Source of the DNA: Dryocosmus kuriphilus
Lineage: Eukaryota; Arthropoda; Insecta; Hymenoptera; Cynipidae
Direction of reading: 5' to 3'
Assembly (NCBI GenBank): GCA_038277395.1
Contig: CM076197.1
Location: 30,521,564-30,585,563, forward strand
DNA length: 64,000 nt
Of this stretch, positions 47,934 through 58,943 are shown one piece after another (within the stretch, counting starts at the first letter, position 1; each line of letters begins with the position of its first letter). The position numbers and the translations under genes were made by a program. Under the pieces are notes generated by a model. That model did no database searches and had not been told where the DNA came from. It was given only the letters and a program-made list of their open reading frames with translations.

Positions 47934-49324
47934 ATATATACCTGGTATGTGGTACAAAAAGTTTAAATGTCGATTCATGTAAATTTAAAAGAAAAACATA
48001 ATAATGGGACATGAAGTTCAGATAGGAAAACAGTAATTTATAAAATGAATGATTTTTATATTCGAAGAAACAAAACAAACATATAAAGTTATGCTCCTCA
48101 TATAATTAGTTATGATTTTACCTGAGAGCGTGATTATATTAAGACATTTAAACTCACCCTTCCTTTCATTTTCCTATGTCTCAGTTTTATAATGGTTCGT
48201 TCAATGTAAATAGTCATACTGGGATAGAATTACTACATTTCTGTGGGAGGTTAAGGTATAAATGCACATGCGCAATTCCAACTTATCGTCTCATCGATGT
48301 TTATGGTGCTGTATTTGTATGCAAATATTCGAAATTCTGCAAAACTCAGTAAATCCTATCTTATTAGGAAAAATTCGTAGAGTTTAAAAAATGCGTCAGC
48401 TTCATAAAAAAAAATAATTCTCATAAAAATCATGTTTTTTATGTATAATCTGAAGCACTAAATACGCCTAATACCAACATGAAAAAAAATTCACTCTCTT
48501 ATTCTTTAAAAAATGTTTTTATATGTCTTGCTAGAAATTGAAATTTGTGAAATCTTTAAGAATCATTTTATCGAAAAAAAGAAAAAGTGTACAGTTTTAC
48601 ATCTTTGGAAAGCTTCAAATTTCCATCGGGGAATGTGCTCGAATCCTCTTAGGTTGAAGGAAAAGTTTAACATTTTCGCACATGCAGTGAAGTCTAGCCT
48701 TGTTTTTTTATGTAAGAATTTTGTAGTGACATTACAGGATAAAACAGTTGACATTTGACCTCTCGTGTTGTTTATAGGTACATAAATATGATTTATGATT
48801 ATAAAATTTTGAAGTGCCAGGGTAAAATATAAAAACAGTTTATGAAAATGAGAAATGCTTTGTTTGATGTCTCATGTGCTTCTCTTTTTCGGCAATTGGC
48901 ATACTATTACCTGCAGTTAAGACATAACGAAGTGGTAGCTGGTAGTGGGTGAAATTCAACTTCGTGAATATATGAGATTAAGGTATGGTGGTTTCCAATT
49001 TTATTTCTGTATTTTCGTGAACACAATCACGATAAGTTTTTCCAATTTACGCTCATGATTCCTCAGCAGTTTAAAAAACTACGAAGCAACACAAGTTAGA
49101 AAGAGCTTACCTCGTACGAACTCCTTTACCATCAAGATTGCGATTACATGCAGAAAAATGAATCTTTTAAAGTTACAGATTCAAATCTGTTGGACATTCC
49201 TGCTATCCTACCAGACAAAATATGTTACAATAATAGATCAAATCTGCTGATTCTAAAAATTAAACATTTGTAAATTTTACAGAAGGAATCTGTAAATTTT
49301 ACAGGTTTCAATCTCCTCCTAATA
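47934..49324. other. Unassigned AT-rich sequence
   Basis: No domain-bearing frame. An 81-codon frame at 48513-48758 has an overlapping antisense frame of similar length and no recognisable motif. Confidence 0.5.
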
Positions 49325-51015
49325 ACCAGTAAGAACCTTGTTCATTATCATTTTTTTCTTAGCTTGCACAGTTTCGCGGGAAATTGTGATTTTTTATTTT
49401 TGGAACGAATTTGTAATGGGTAAAGCCAGAACTGTTGCTCAAAAACCGCTGGTTAACGAACTCGTTCTTTCATTTTATGCACTCAAGGAGTATACGAAAG
49501 TGCAACCCAATCCGATTAGTCCTTCGAAGGTTATCGTGCTAAAAGACAACAACAACGACGAGAACCACAACGACAGACAGACACCAACGTAAAACATATT
49601 TTTTCGAATTCAGGAGGTCACGAAACGTCAAGATTTCATGAAATCCGAGAAGGTCAGTTTTCACATAAAACTAATACCTTTCTCATTGAGATGAGAATGT
49701 AAAATAATAAAAGATGCATTTTTCAACCAAACTATGTAAAAAATTAAGAAGTTCACGTCTTTGATATACTTTAATCAACTGATAAGCGTGAGAAACGTGA
49801 TGAGAATGCGCCTGAGTAGCTGGCAGATTTTTGAGTAACCTTTACTAACTTTGTTACTGACTTTATGGTAATGTATTTTTTTATTAAAACAACTATTATA
49901 TGTTTCATGAATAAATTATGCGTTGGATCAAAAAATAGTTTTAAGCAAATTTGTAGATCTTTTTAAGATGAACAATTCTGCTTGTTAATATTTTCTCGTA
50001 TCTCGCATAGTTTTGCTGAAAAGTGGATTTCTTTACATTTAATAATATATTACACGAATAACTCAAAAACTGTGCGTCTTCACAAGAAAACGATAGAAAG
50101 CAAATTTGTAGCTCCTTTTGAGGTGAACAAGTTTATTCATTATAATTTTTTTTGTATCCTGCATAGTTTGACGGAAAATTTGAATTTTTTAAAGGAATTT
50201 ATGATGGATGAAACCATAACTGTTGGTTAAAAAAACCGCTGGTTAGCGAACTCGTGCTTTCTTTTTACGCCTTAAAGAAGTATGCCAAAGTACAATGCAA
50301 TCCGATTAGTCCTTCGAAAGTTATCGTGCTGACAGACAGCAACGACGACAACGACAACGACAACGAGATGACATCGACAGACAGACTTCAACGTAACACA
50401 TGTTTTTCAGATTCATAGGGTCGCAAAACGCCGAGATTTCATGAAATCCACGAAGATCAGTTTTTACATAAAACTAATACCTTGCTCATTGAGATGAGAG
50501 AATATAATAATAATAAAAATTGCATAACTATGTAAAAAATTAAAAAATTCACGTCTTGGAAATACTTTAATCGACTGGTAAGCGCGAGAAACAAGACGAG
50601 AATGCGCCTGAGTAGTGACAGATTTCTCAATAACTTTCAATAACTTTTTATTAACTTTTTATAATGTTTTTCTTGCTTAAAACAACTATTATACGTTTCA
50701 TAAAGAAATTATGCGTTGGATCAAAAAATGGTTTTAGGCAAATTTGCAGGTCTTTCGAAGGTGAACAATTCTGATTGTTAATCTTTTCTCGTCTGTCCCA
50801 TAGTTTTCCTGAAAAGTAGATTTCTTTATATTTAATAACATATTTAACTGATGACTCAAAAACTATGCAACAACGAAAACAACGATAGACAGACACCAAC
50901 GTAAAACATGTTTTTTCGGATTCAGACGGTCACGAAACGTTGAGATTTCATGAATTCCGCAAATGACAGTTTTCACATAAAACTAATTCTCATTGAGATG
51001 AGAATTTAAAAAGTA
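49325..51015 (+). repeat. Tandem copies of a ~795-bp repeat
   Basis: The block ttcacgtctt followed by actttaatc, then gagaatgcgcctgagtag, starts units at about 49753 and 50548. An end block (tttcacataaaactaatacc, cattgagatgagaa) occurs near 49660, 50460 and 50970. A partial unit precedes them and the last unit is internally deleted. Inside lies a sub-repeat with gtatctcgcatagttttgctg and gcaaatttgtag. The CAACGA microsatellite near 50340 and 49545 sits at the same place in each unit. No conserved reading frame, so this is a non-autonomous repeat family. Confidence 0.75.
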
Positions 51016-51088
51016 AAAAATGTATCCGCTTCGAGGACACATTCTCATCGCGCGAAGTATGAGCGCGCCTCGGGTGCGCGGCTGTCGG

Positions 51089-51208
51089 AACTCGCGCTTC
51101 GCACTCGATAATATATTTAACTCGCGCTTCACGCTCGATAATATACTTAACTCGCGCTTCACGCTCGATACATTATTTACCTCGCGCTACACGCTCGGTG
51201 TTCATATA
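51089..51208 (+). repeat. Four copies of a 30-bp minisatellite
   Basis: Units aactcgcgcttcacgctcga plus ten AT-rich bases start at 51089, 51119, 51149 and 51179. The CG-rich part contrasts with the AT-rich surroundings. The 97-codon frame across it (51020-51313) is repetitive for this reason. Confidence 0.9.
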
Positions 51209-51359
51209 TCATACTACATTTGTGAATATGGACCTTTTAAAATTAAAGATCGAACCATTGACCAGTGTAATTTGGTAATTTCGATTTTTTTGTTAAAACT
51301 CCTTCGACTTTAACAAACACATTCTCATCGCGTGTCTCGCGCTTCGGACTCGAATAAAG

Positions 51360-51938
51360 TTTCTTCAAAACGTGACATTTCGTTTTGAAGCTTGGGAGAA
51401 AATAAAATTCTTTTACTTTTAGTAAAACATTTTTCACGAGTAAAACAAAAACTGTGAGTCCTATCAAAAAATTGTCTCCTAGACATCTTTTCGCATCTCG
51501 CATAGTTTCAACGGAAAATTTAATTAATGATTTTTAATAACGTTTTTCACGATTAAAGCACAAAATATTTGTGATAAAAAAAGCATAAAGAAAATTTGTA
51601 AATATTTTTGAAATAAAAAACTTCGCTTCTTAACACTTTTTTCGTATCTAGCATAGTTTGGTGGGAACATATAATTCTTGATTTTTATTAATAAAATCAT
51701 TGACCATTGAAACGAAAAATATGAATTGTGTCAAGAAATGGTATAGAACAAATTTTTAGATTTTTTCGAGATAAATAACCTTGCTTCTTAACATTTTTTT
51801 CCTATGTTGCATAGTTTTCCTGCAAAGTGCATTTCTTAATATTTAATAACATTTTCTACGAGTAACGCAAAAACTATGCGTCTTATAGAAAAATGATTAT
51901 AAGAGAATTTTTAGATCGTTTTGAGATGATTAACCTTG
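51360..51938 (+). repeat. About 3-4 diverged ~160-bp sub-repeats, ending at the errantivirus LTR
   Basis: The ordered blocks cgagtaanncaaaaactntg, aaatttntagat, cttaacattttttcntat and gcatagtttt recur several times. They are the same sub-repeat found inside the 795-bp units and at 63.6-64 kb. The array is cut at 51938 by the LTR. Confidence 0.7.
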
Positions 51939-52134
51939 TGTTACACGTAAAAAATAGTATAATAATGTTTTTTGTTAGCACAAGTCAATCTTGACTTGTG
52001 CTTGTCTTTATTTCAATACGTAATCAATAAGTAGTACAAGAAGATTAGAAAGGAACTGCTTGAACCACTCTGGCGCTCCGCTTTATATAAACGTGGTAGA
52101 GCTAGAGCGGGGATACATATTAGACCTCTTAACA
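51939..52134 (-). mobile_element. 3' LTR of the errantivirus-like element (196 bp)
   Basis: The plus strand begins tgttacacg and ends cttaaca, so the LTR has inverted TGTTA...TAACA ends. Read on the minus strand it contains tatataaa (about 52085) as a TATA box and aataaag (about 52010) as a poly(A) signal. A purine tract, aacaggggg on the minus strand, lies immediately upstream at 52135-52143. A perfect 9-bp-stem hairpin (cacaagtca, tgacttgtg) lies at 51980-52001. The LTR is short for the group. Confidence 0.8.
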
Positions 52135-52228
52135 CCCCCTGTTTAGACTTAATTTATTCCCTTAAAGTTTGAAACGCGTATTTTTGGGATTGTCGGTAAG
52201 TAACGGTGTACGCCAGCGTTCTAAGTTA

Positions 52229-53982
52229 CTATATATGCATTGGTGTTTCAACCTTAGTTTTTACGCAGAAGGTACATAATTTTTTTGGAAAACAATTTTT
52301 TAAGAAATCTAAGAACCCTATTCGATAGGCTGTATAGAGGATAATTACCCCCAGTGACGCATATCCTACATAAGATAACCATTCGAGGCTAGTTTCTGTC
52401 CAGGTTTTTATACGTCGATGATTGGCTATTCCGTTCAGTATGTTGTCTGTATCATCTAAACTTAGTCTAACTCTTCGTAACTCATCGTTATCTATTATTT
52501 TCGGAAGTTGCAGTAGTTTGTTACTAAGTTGTTCTATATAAGTTTGTTCATAATTAATGTCGTAAGTTATATTGATCCATTCGGTTTTTGGATATGTTTT
52601 TGCGGTGCTTGGGTATAACATGTCATTGTTGTTACAAATTATACAATCTTCACCAGTAATTAACATTGGGATTGTAATAGTTTCGTGTTTAACATATGTG
52701 TCACAAATGATATCAATATCTAGTCTTGCTAAAGGAATTATAATATAACCGTTTACCGTTGTGTAAATGTTTCCCTATGCAGAAGGAAAGGCGAAGTATT
52801 ACATTTGCTTTCTGTGTTTTTTTGGAATAATGTGGCTTTAAAGTTTCATTATCCATTAATGCTATGTTGGGTTGTTGTCTTCTTCAGATTTCATAATCAG
52901 AAATGCACTTGCATTTTTGTATCTTTCTGTCATTTGGCACATAAGAATCTCTATAACGGATAACAAACTCTTGTTCGGGAATTATGGAAAAATATACTTT
53001 ATTAAAAGGGTGAGAGATAGGAATTATGTGTTGGAGGGATCCTTCGTCAGTTTCTGTGACACGTATTTCTAAGATGTAAGTAAATAATCCTTTAATGATT
53101 GCTATCGACAGAATACTAATGTCAATGATATGTTGATAGTCATCTTCTTCAGCGTCAAAGTGGTATCGTGTTCTTTGTTTTTCTTCGAATTCTTTCAACG
53201 TTTCTCTCAATATAGCCGGAGTGAGAATTTGACGATGTACTATGCCGTGTTTACCATCGTTGATTGCTTCAATGGCCAATGTCCTCATTATTCTTGTCTA
53301 GAAGGATACTAGTTAAAACTAGTTTTCTGTCAATGAAGTTGTTCTTGGTGGCATTGTTGATTGCGTTACTAAGCTTTTGGGCTAAGTGGCTTTCAGTTTG
53401 CTGGTTGGTTAAAAATTCTTTATGGTTCATTGTAGAAGAGTCGAGGATATGTCTTAATATTTTTGTGTGATTGCCGATAGCCTTAGCTATTTCTCTATTG
53501 TCGTTGTATATTTTGTCAAATTTGGCATCGATCTGGGTCAGATCTTTTTCGTTTAATGTACCGAAAAGTGATTTAGAAAAGTCTCCAATGAAATTAGCTA
53601 GAACTCTCTGAGTTCTTTTTTGTTTTCCTAGGAGTTTTTCTAATATGTGTTTTTTATTTTGTAGTCTTTCAAGCCTGTTTTTAATAAGTTGTACTGCCTG
53701 TGTACTGGAACAATTTTTTCCGCATGCAGTCTCTGCATTTTGGATCGTGCTGTCGATAGCTTCCAATCTTTGATTGTTTGAGGTAAATTTTATACTGATA
53801 ACAAGTTTCCAAGTTTCACGGTAGAGGTGGACTTTTGCTTCTTCTTCGATATAAACATTACCCTGAATTTTCTCTAAAGTATGATTGGCTTTGCTAGTTG
53901 CCCGTACTGTTAGTAGAAGGAGTACCGTCTTCATCGTTGCCATCTGAAAAATAAGGCATACGCTGATCGATGTGGAGTCCAA
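52229..53982 (-). pseudogene. env: Envelope (F-type fusion glycoprotein) pseudogene
   Basis: Three open segments in shifting frames: 53982-53269 (237 codons), 53288-52884 (134) and 52666-52229 (145). The first has a hydrophobic signal-like start (MATMKTVLLLLTVRATS) and a basic stretch (KQKRTQR), then a hydrophobic segment resembling the fusion-peptide region of F-type envelopes, with Asn-rich sequence beyond. The last segment holds a membrane anchor (SYVGYASLGVIILYTAYRI) near the C-terminus with a short basic/Cys tail. Frame breaks lie near 53280 and between 52880 and 52670, the latter with several stops. The start overlaps the integrase frame by about 90 bp. Membrane fusion is the family's role; this copy could not make a full protein. 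Confidence 0.8.
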
Positions 53983-55080
53983 TGATCTTGTCTTTATTCC
54001 TTAATCTGCGTTTGTTATTGTCGATGTAATTTATGACCTCGTAGGTTCCTTTCCAGCTAGCTTCTAGTTTATTTTGTTTTGTGTTATTTGAAATTTTTAC
54101 TAAATTTCCTGGTTTGTAAATAGAATGTGTTCTGGTTATACTTTCGTCCAGTCTTTTCTTCGTTTTGCTCATCTTCAGTTGGATCCGTTCTTTTGCTCTT
54201 TGCATGAAAGTTTCGTGTTTAGTTTTCCATTCTCTGACAACGTCCTGGTAAGTGAAGTTGGATGAGGTATTGACTGTAGAAGGTATGTTCAGTTTTCTTC
54301 CAAAGGTGAGTTCATAAGGCGAGTATCCTGTAGTCTGTTTTGTGGTGGTATTTATTACAAAATTTATAAATTTTAGGTTCTCGTTCCATTGTTCGTCGTT
54401 TTCGGCAATGCTGGTTTTGGTTAAATTGTTTAATGTGGAGTGCATCCCGTCGATGTTTCCGTTAGGCGGCGGATGAAATGCCTTTGTTCTTATGTGCTTA
54501 ATGTTTAATGCACTTTCGAATTGGATTATTAGTGTCGATAAGAACTTGGTTCCTTGGTTGGACAGGATTGTTTTGTGTGCTCCAAGAATATGTATGTAGT
54601 GATCAGTTATTTCTTCTACAATTGCTTTGGTTGTTTACGTCTGTAGAGGTATTAGCACGGTATACCTGGTCAACCTGTCCTGAATGCTGAGAATATATTT
54701 GTTGTTTTTCCTGGTTTCAGGTAGGGTCCGAAGATGTCCAATGCCATTTTGTCGTTTGGTTCTAGGGGTATATTAGGTATCACGCTCTCGGCTTGGTTTT
54801 TTATTCTGGTTGTCTTTTTTAATTGGCATACAGGACATGCTTTGACATATTTTTTAAGTTCTTCGTCCATTCCTAACCATATGCTTAGTTTACGTGCCTT
54901 TTCGATAGTGTTTTTCGCACCAAAATGCGCTGAGTGCGCTTCCTTGGTAATTCTCTGTTTCTCATCCTTTGTCAATTTTCTGGTCGGAGAGAAACACATA
55001 TGGAAGTTTAGGTGAGGATAGTAATTCGAGAGTAATTCTATCATTTCTTGTATTAACGCTTTTTATAATGGATTAAACAG
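53894..55080 (-). pseudogene. pol: Integrase pseudogene of the errantivirus-like element
   Basis: The N-terminal zinc-binding region is complete in form (HSAHFG, then ACPVCQLKK) within the frame 55044-54670, which also has the first catalytic Asp (MALDIFGPY). The middle (54670-54446) has frame breaks. There the second catalytic position reads Asn (LSNQGTKF), and the position of the third acidic residue reads Asp (NGNIDGMHSTL). The C-terminal frame 54445-53894 contains INTTTKQTTGYSPYELTFG and a C-terminal binding domain (GTYEVINYIDNNKRRLRNKD). Catalytic changes plus frameshifts mean no strand-transfer activity. Its last 89 bp overlap the envelope frame. Confidence 0.88.
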
Positions 55081-55990
55081 AGGGTCTCCAAAAATGAGAC
55101 GGATTATAGTGAGTTGTTTGTTGGCAGCGTCTTCTATTAGCCAGCTAAGTTTTATTATCCTTTCTTCCTCGTCGAATTTAGGCATTTCTTCTTTTGTGAT
55201 CTCTTTCCATAACTTTCCGATTGCGTTAGGTTTCGTTTTTACTTTACCATAAACTGGGTTCAATCTCCAATTCATGAACGCTTGATATAGGTTTCGCGCA
55301 GGCCCTCCTTTCGGTGTGGTTCTACCGTATTCTATTCCCTCTTATGACCTTTCTATCAATGGTTCTCTGGTTCTGCTGGGTGGAAGTTTAATTTTTTCTT
55401 TCCCTTCCAGTCGTCCTTCTACTGTAATTACAGGAGTGTTGAAGATTTCAATCTCGGGTAGAAAATTTTCCAATTCGTTTATTTTATCTTCTGTGATTAC
55501 TGCATTCTGTATACCTTGGCTCATTATGTCCGATGTTATAGGGAAAAGTCTGGATAGACAATCCTCTACTTTATTTTCTTTTCCTTTACATATTCTATCT
55601 TATAGTTATATTCTTCCATTCTAAGGCTCCATCTCAATAATCTTGAGCTCAGATCTTTGACATTATGAAGTCATACTAATGCTTTATGATCTGTTTGCAT
55701 CTTGAATTTATTTCCTAATAGATATTGCCTGAGGCGTTTCATTGCCCAAACAATTCCTAATAATTCCTTTTTTGAAATGGTATATCTTTCTACAGCTTTT
55801 TTTAAAGTACGGGAGATAAATAAGTATGGATGACCGTTTTGTAACAATACTGCCCCTAATTCTTGAGTTGAAGCGTCCGTTGTTAGGGTCAATTATTCTT
55901 TAAAGTTGTGGAATTTTAAGACAGTTGCCGATATTAAGGCGTGTCTGAGATAATAAAAAACCTTTTCGCAGTCTGTGGTCTAGTTAAAAA
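55081..55990 (-). pseudogene. pol: RNase H and Pol linker pseudogene of the errantivirus-like element
   Basis: The best-preserved part is 55892-55671: LTTDASTQELGAVLLQNG with the first Asp, YTISKKELLGIVWAMKRL with the Glu, and MQTDHKALV with the next Asp. Downstream, short frames separated by stops cover the linker to integrase (for example 55524-55342 and 55275-55063), including INELENFLPEIEIFNTPV. It sits between RT and integrase in the normal Pol order. Confidence 0.82.
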
Positions 55991-55999
55991 TGGTTTCCT

Positions 56000-57243
56000 T
56001 TTGATTTAACCTAGTTAAAGGTCTAGCAATACTCGAGAAGTTTTTTTATGAATTCCCTGTAGTAACCGGCCAAGCCGAGAAAGGATTTAATATACTTTAT
56101 TGTTCTTCATTGTTTACAGTTTTGAATTGCGCGGAGTTTTTCTGGATTGGGTTTTGCACCGTCTTTGGTTATAACGTGGCCTAAATATTCGAGCTCTGGC
56201 TTAAGGTACTCGCATTTACTGGGTTCTAGGCGTAGCCCTAATTCTTGAATTCATTCGAGTACGGCTTCCAGATTTTCGTGGTGTTGTGTGATGGTTTCCC
56301 CGAATATCACGATATCATCAATGTAGACAAAACACTTGTTCCCTATAAGGTCTCTGAAGGCATTGTCCATCATGCGCTGGAAGGTAGATGGCGTGTTTTT
56401 TAGGCCAAAGGGCATTCGGTTGTGTTCGAAGTGGCCTTGGGAAGTAGAGAACGCTGTGTATTTCTTATATTCTTCTTTCATGGGAATTTGGTGGAATACT
56501 GCACTAAGGTCGAAGGCGGATAAAAACTTAGCTCCTCCTAATTGGTCTAAAATATTATCAATTACCGGTAGTGGATATGCATCTTGATCTGCGTCTTCAT
56601 TAATTTTGCAGTAATCAATCACCCTGCGAAGTTTATTACCTTTTTTGGAGACAACCCATAATGGAGAGTTGAAATGTAACTGTGATTCTCTTACAACACC
56701 TTTCATAAGTAACTTGCTTGTCTCCTCGAGTGCGAATTCTCTGTATTTTTCCGGGAGTTTGTGTGGTCTTAGATTGATGATTTTACCATTTTTGAGTATA
56801 ATCTCGTGCTCTGTTAATGCTGTGCATGGCAAGGGTTCGCTGCCTAGAGAAAACACTCTGTGATACTTTGAGATCATTCTTTTAATTTTATCTTTTTGTT
56901 CCGGTTCTAAATGATTTGTTTTGGAAATCTCCAGGATTTTCTGTAGTCTCGCATTGTCTTGCGAATTCTGTTCGTTCCCTTTTAAAAGTCGATTTCGACC
57001 TTGAAGACTTTTAATTAATTGAATGGGATGTTTTAATTTAACTGGTTTCGTTGAATGGTTTTCCACTGGTTCCATCAATTTTCCATTTTTGATTGTGTAA
57101 ATTCCGTCAGGTATTTTCGCGTGATCTTGTATCAATACATCCTGGTCTTCTTCTTGGATTTGTATCTTGAAGAGCTTAGCTGATTTTCCAGGAATGTATT
57201 CTCCGTCGTCATGTAAGGGAAGTTTAATATTCTCCAGGACCAA
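56000..57243 (-). pseudogene. pol: Reverse transcriptase pseudogene of the errantivirus-like element
   Basis: A 330-codon frame (57243-56251) carries the N-terminal part after protease and most of the RT domain: NSPLWVVSKKGNKLRRVIDY, FLSAFDLSAVFHQIPM, NRMPFGLKNTPSTFQRMM and the catalytic box CFVYIDDIVIFGE with both Asp residues present. An in-frame TGA at 56251-56253 cuts it in the connection region. Beyond it the frame continues with LRLEPSKCEYLKPELEYLGH and SFLGLAGYYREFIKKLL, with further stops. The polymerase core is the least damaged enzyme domain in this element. Confidence 0.9.
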
Positions 57244-57440
57244 ATTGTCCTTGGTGATAGCATATCTGTCGTATTTTGTAAAAAAAAATTGATGCCTACT
57301 ATGCCCATCACAAATTTTTTATAGAATTTTTTCCTTTCATCTTTTATGTCTAATCCTTTTTCTTTTATTAAATGTATTGCTGCTCCGTTCTGAACTAGTA
57401 GTCGGTATTCTCCAGTTCTTCTTCTTGCGCGAATTGATCG
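57244..57440 (-). pseudogene. pol: Protease region of the errantivirus-like element
   Basis: Reads EYRLLVQNGAAIHLIKEKGL, in the position and form of a retropepsin active-site loop, but with Gln-Asn-Gly where the Asp-Thr/Ser-Gly triad is expected. The following segment up to the RT frame has a shift near 57290, next to an eight-T run. Inactive as seen. Confidence 0.65.
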
Positions 57441-57850
57441 TAGTCTACCGCATATGGCTGAAACTCTGCTCAATCTTCGTATTCTGTTTGCTCCTGAATT
57501 TCCTCTGGCTCCATTTCTAGCCCTTCCATCTCCTCTTCCTGAATTGCTCTTACTGGTTGCGGTGGTCTTTTGGGATTCTGGCCTGATTGGAAACCATGCT
57601 TTATATAACATTGTGCCGCGAGGTGTCCCATTTTGTCGCATTTGTGGCGAGTCATTTTTTATCCATCCATTAGTGGCAAATTCGAGTTCGGGACTTTGGG
57701 TGTAGTGTTGGCATTTGGTCTTAGTTGTGGTGTTGACCTCGGTGCAAATCTTGGTACTGGTCTAGTTGCTTGTTGTGAGACTGATCGCGCCGGCTGAAAT
57801 TCTTTGAGCCACATTTCTGTTTCGACCGCTTGGCTGTTTCGACTCGGCCT

Positions 57851-58480
57851 GACGGCCCCTACCCACTAAAACAGCCTCCCCCGGCACTCAGACTATAAGT
57901 ACATTGTGCCACACCGCATTTCCCGCACTCAGTTGTGGAAATAAATCCCACTCCGTGCGTCTACAAAGGTCAGGCCCTGTGGTTTCAGAGCCCTAGACCC
58001 TTCCGTCTCTCTGTTCAAAGGGGTACTCCTGGAGCCCTTCCTCCCCCCAACCACATGATGGACATGAGGAGCGGCTTAAGGTGAAATCCGTTTTTCCAGG
58101 ACCCCTTGTGAGGAGCCCTGGCTGCCCGGTAATTCTCTCGTTCGCCACTTTGGAGCCGTCCCCTTAGGAGCCGTCGTCGTCTCCATAGGAGCCGTCCCCT
58201 TAGGAGCCGTCCCCTTTTGAGCCGTCCACTTTTGGCAATGCATTAAGTGGTTTGGCATGAGGACACGTGCCCTCGATATTCCAGGAAGCTTTGCCATTAC
58301 CCCCTGAAAGGATCGCTTCTTGGTCAGGGTCCTGCAGACCAGAGACCCCCAGTTCCCCAGAGCAGCCGCATCTCACGATACAGTCCCTCTGGTTCACCTA
58401 CTCCAGTTCGCTCGTCCGATTAGACCCCTAAGCCCTCCCACCAACTACAAGGTCGTGTGATCCCTAGGGAGGGTTCATCA
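57851..58480 (+). mobile_element. LTR-like insertion (probable solo LTR) inside gag, 4-bp target duplication
   Basis: A GC-rich 630-bp block interrupts gag and is bounded by gcct on both sides (57847-57850 and 58481-58484). Removing the block and one gcct rejoins sequence on the two sides at the DNA level. In the plus direction it has tataagt at 57894, a TCAGT initiator at 57929-57933 and aataaa at 57940-57945, the order of a retroelement LTR. With one extra base it reads TG...CA at its ends. No internal coding domain, so a solo LTR is the best reading. It is antisense to, and younger than, the host element. Confidence 0.72.
58152..58232 (+). repeat. GAGCCGTCC minisatellite (15-bp unit, five copies)
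   Basis: gagccgtc starts at 58153, 58168, 58189, 58204 and 58219 (steps 15, 21, 15, 15), separated by cccctta-like spacers. It lies within the LTR-like insertion and encodes repeated TAPKG on the minus strand. Confidence 0.9.
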
Positions 58481-58943
58481 GCCTTACTTGTAAACCGATT
58501 TCTTTTCTTAAATTTAGGAGATATTGGCTTAAGTGCTCCTGTTCTTCGATTTTTATACGTAGTCTTCTTTCTGTGGGAGATGTATGATATCCCTGGATTA
58601 CGTGATTAAGCTTGTTCGTTATTTGCCCAAAACTTAATGTCAAGTTTTCCACGGTTTCTGTTAATCCCTGATTGCAAGTTCCAATTTAGATTTGAATGTC
58701 AGTGTTGAGCCTATTTGTTTTAGATTTTGTCGCAATGGATTGTATAAATCTTCGTATGAGTCAATTTGCGAATATCTAGTGGCTTCTTCTGCATGCCCTT
58801 GAATACGTTTGGGCAAGATTAGTTCTAACAGTCTGTGTACATCGAAACTTTGCTCTATTGACAGTTTTAATAAAATCTTCGACGCCTATATCGTCTTGGC
58901 CGTTTAGCGCGCGTATTGTTTCTATTGCTGTTTTCGCGTTCAT

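Larger units (their letters stand above)
57441..58943 (-). pseudogene. gag: Gag pseudogene, split by an LTR-like insertion
   Basis: An ATG at 58943 gives MNAKTAIETIRALNGQDDIG, and capsid-like sequence continues with ELILPKRIQGHAEEATRYS and, in 58652-58464, EEQEHLSQYLLNLRKEIG. The frame is then broken by a 630-bp insertion (57851-58480) and resumes with SRNSQAVETEMWLKEFQPA. A zinc knuckle follows at about 57640 (RHKCDKMGHLAAQC), with Arg at the place of the first Cys. An acidic tail (EEEMEGLEMEPEEIQEQ) leads to protease. Reading frames upstream to about 59350 may add more N-terminal gag. Several stops are present. Confidence 0.75.

Noticed and set aside
51020..51313. 97-codon frame as a small repetitive protein
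   Set aside because: It is explained by the 30-bp minisatellite, with no start context or domain.
57454..57705. Plus-strand 83-codon hydrophobic frame
   Set aside because: It is antisense to the gag zinc-knuckle and acidic tail of the errantivirus-like element.
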